6,272 nt of DNA from Bradyrhizobium sp. (GTDB lineage Bacteria; Pseudomonadota; Alphaproteobacteria; Rhizobiales; Xanthobacteraceae). Of this stretch, positions 5,671 to 6,272 are shown one piece after another. Made by a program: the position numbers and the translations under genes. The notes under the pieces were generated by a model that saw only the letters and a program-made list of their open reading frames with translations, did no database searches and was not told the DNA's origin. Position 1 is the stretch's first letter. Each line of letters starts with the position of its first letter. Location of the stretch: positions 1 through 6,272 of the forward strand of contig JAICIT010000168.1 in the NCBI GenBank assembly GCA_025960445.1, in the 5' to 3' direction.

Positions 5671-6272
5671 TTATCCCCGCGCTTTCCCGGCGCTCTTTGC
5701 CGGCGCTTTATTGGCGGCTGCGGGTTTGGATGCAGATGTCTTGGCTGCTGATGTTGCCGGCCCGCGCGCCTTGCTTATGGCCGCCGACTTCGGCTTTGAC
5801 GCGGACGATTTTGGCTTCGCAGCAGCTTTGTTTACAGCGGCTTTCTTGGCCTGCTTTGGCGCGCTCGCATCCGCTTCGGCTTTCGCGGGCTTTGCAGGCT
5901 TCCCTTTCTTGGTGGCCTTGGCGCCGCGCTTTGGCTTCCCGCCCCCCTTAGCAACGCGTTCGTCGATCAACGCGATCGCCTCCGGCAAGGTTATCGTGTC
6001 GGGTGTCTTGTCACTCGGAATCGTGGCGTTGACGCCGCCGGCCGTCACATAGGCTCCGTAGCGGCCGCTTTTGACGGCCACCCCACCGAGCGTCGGGTGA
6101 TCACCGAGGGGTTTGCCCGGATCAGCGCCGAAGCGGCGTCCGCTCGGACCTTTCGCGATTTTCTCGGCAATCAACGTGACCGCTCGATTCAATCCGATAT
6201 CAAACACCTCATCACCGGCTTCGAGGCTGGCATAGGTCTTCTCATGTTTGACGAACGGGCCAAAGCGACCGA
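5671..6272 (-). CDS. topA: DNA topoisomerase I, C-terminal part (gene runs off the right edge)
   Basis: The frame is open from base 6272 to the TAA at 5673-5671, giving 200 visible residues; the toprim and catalytic tyrosine domains lie outside the window. The visible part begins GRFGPFVKHEKTYASLEAGDEVFDIGLNRAV, the typical topoisomerase I C-terminal repeat, followed by a second copy with GRYGAYVTAGGVNATIPSD. The GTG at 6207 lies inside this domain and is not a start. After LIDERVAKGGG the protein changes, at about base 5937, to an 88-residue tail made mostly of Lys, Ala, Pro and Ser, likely disordered and DNA-binding. Topoisomerase I relaxes negatively supercoiled DNA in the nucleoid. Its stop is one base from the rnr GTG, so the two are almost certainly co-transcribed, with topA the most upstream gene seen. 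Confidence 0.95.
   Translation of the reverse strand, partial: GRFGPFVKHEKTYASLEAGDEVFDIGLNRAVTLIAEKIAKGPSGRRFGADPGKPLGDHPTLGGVAVKSGRYGAYVTAGGVNATIPSDKTPDTITLPEAIALIDERVAKGGGKPKRGAKATKKGKPAKPAKAEADASAPKQAKKAAVNKAAAKPKSSASKPKSAAISKARGPATSAAKTSASKPAAANKAPAKSAGKARG
5674..5937 (-). other. Lys/Ala-rich low-complexity tail of topoisomerase I
   Basis: These bases encode about 88 residues with imperfect repeats of KPKS, SASKP, AAKT and KPAK type, resembling histone H1-like bacterial proteins such as alanine/lysine-rich nucleoid tails. The region is GC-rich and internally repetitive at the DNA level (many GCC/AAG/GCA-type codons). It is translated in frame with the conserved domain and ends at the genuine TAA, so it is a real extension and not a frameshifted run-on. 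Confidence 0.75.

Noticed and set aside
5711..6052. Plus-strand Ala/Phe-rich open frame opposite the topA tail
   Set aside because: It is the complement of the Lys/Ala-rich tail codons (AAG and GCC read backward give CTT and GGC), so the apparent hydrophobic protein is an artefact.
1..6272. CRISPR arrays, insertion sequences, tRNA genes, toxin-antitoxin pairs
   Set aside because: Nearly the whole window is filled by six recognisable genes; no repeat-spacer pattern, transposase, tRNA-like fold or small gene pair was seen.

Overview
The window looks like a stretch of chromosome from a GC-rich alphaproteobacterium. Protein style and gene order (topA, rnr, a DUF983 gene and a Nudix gene in tandem) point to the Bradyrhizobium / Rhodopseudomonas / Afipia group of the Hyphomicrobiales. 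That placement is inference from remembered family resemblance, not from a search. No tRNA, rRNA, insertion sequence, CRISPR array or phage gene is visible.

Layout, left to right. Bases 1-708 (+) hold the 3' part of an alpha/beta-hydrolase-fold gene whose start lies outside the window. It converges, across only 22 bases, on a complete gene at 731-2056 (-) for an LLM-class flavin-dependent monooxygenase of the NtaA/SnaA/DszA type. A 113-base gap (2057-2169) with two short inverted repeats follows. The rest is one tightly packed block transcribed right to left: the end of topA (5671-6272, running off the edge), rnr (3348-5669, GTG start one base after the topA stop), a DUF983 zinc-ribbon membrane protein (2932-3360, overlapping rnr by 13 bases) and a Nudix hydrolase (2170-2898, 33 bases further on).

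The right-hand block is nucleic-acid housekeeping: topoisomerase I relaxes negative supercoils, RNase R degrades structured RNA, and the two downstream genes appear to ride in the same transcript. The left-hand pair is catabolic or accessory in character: a luciferase-like FMNH2-dependent oxygenase of unknown substrate and a hydrolase with a cysteine at the nucleophile elbow. They face each other, so they are not one operon, and any shared pathway is speculative.

I see no convincing new system. The points most worth a second look are the unusual catalytic residues of the partial hydrolase, the long insertion in the Nudix box, the lysine/alanine-rich tail of topoisomerase I, and the paired inverted repeats between the Nudix and monooxygenase genes.
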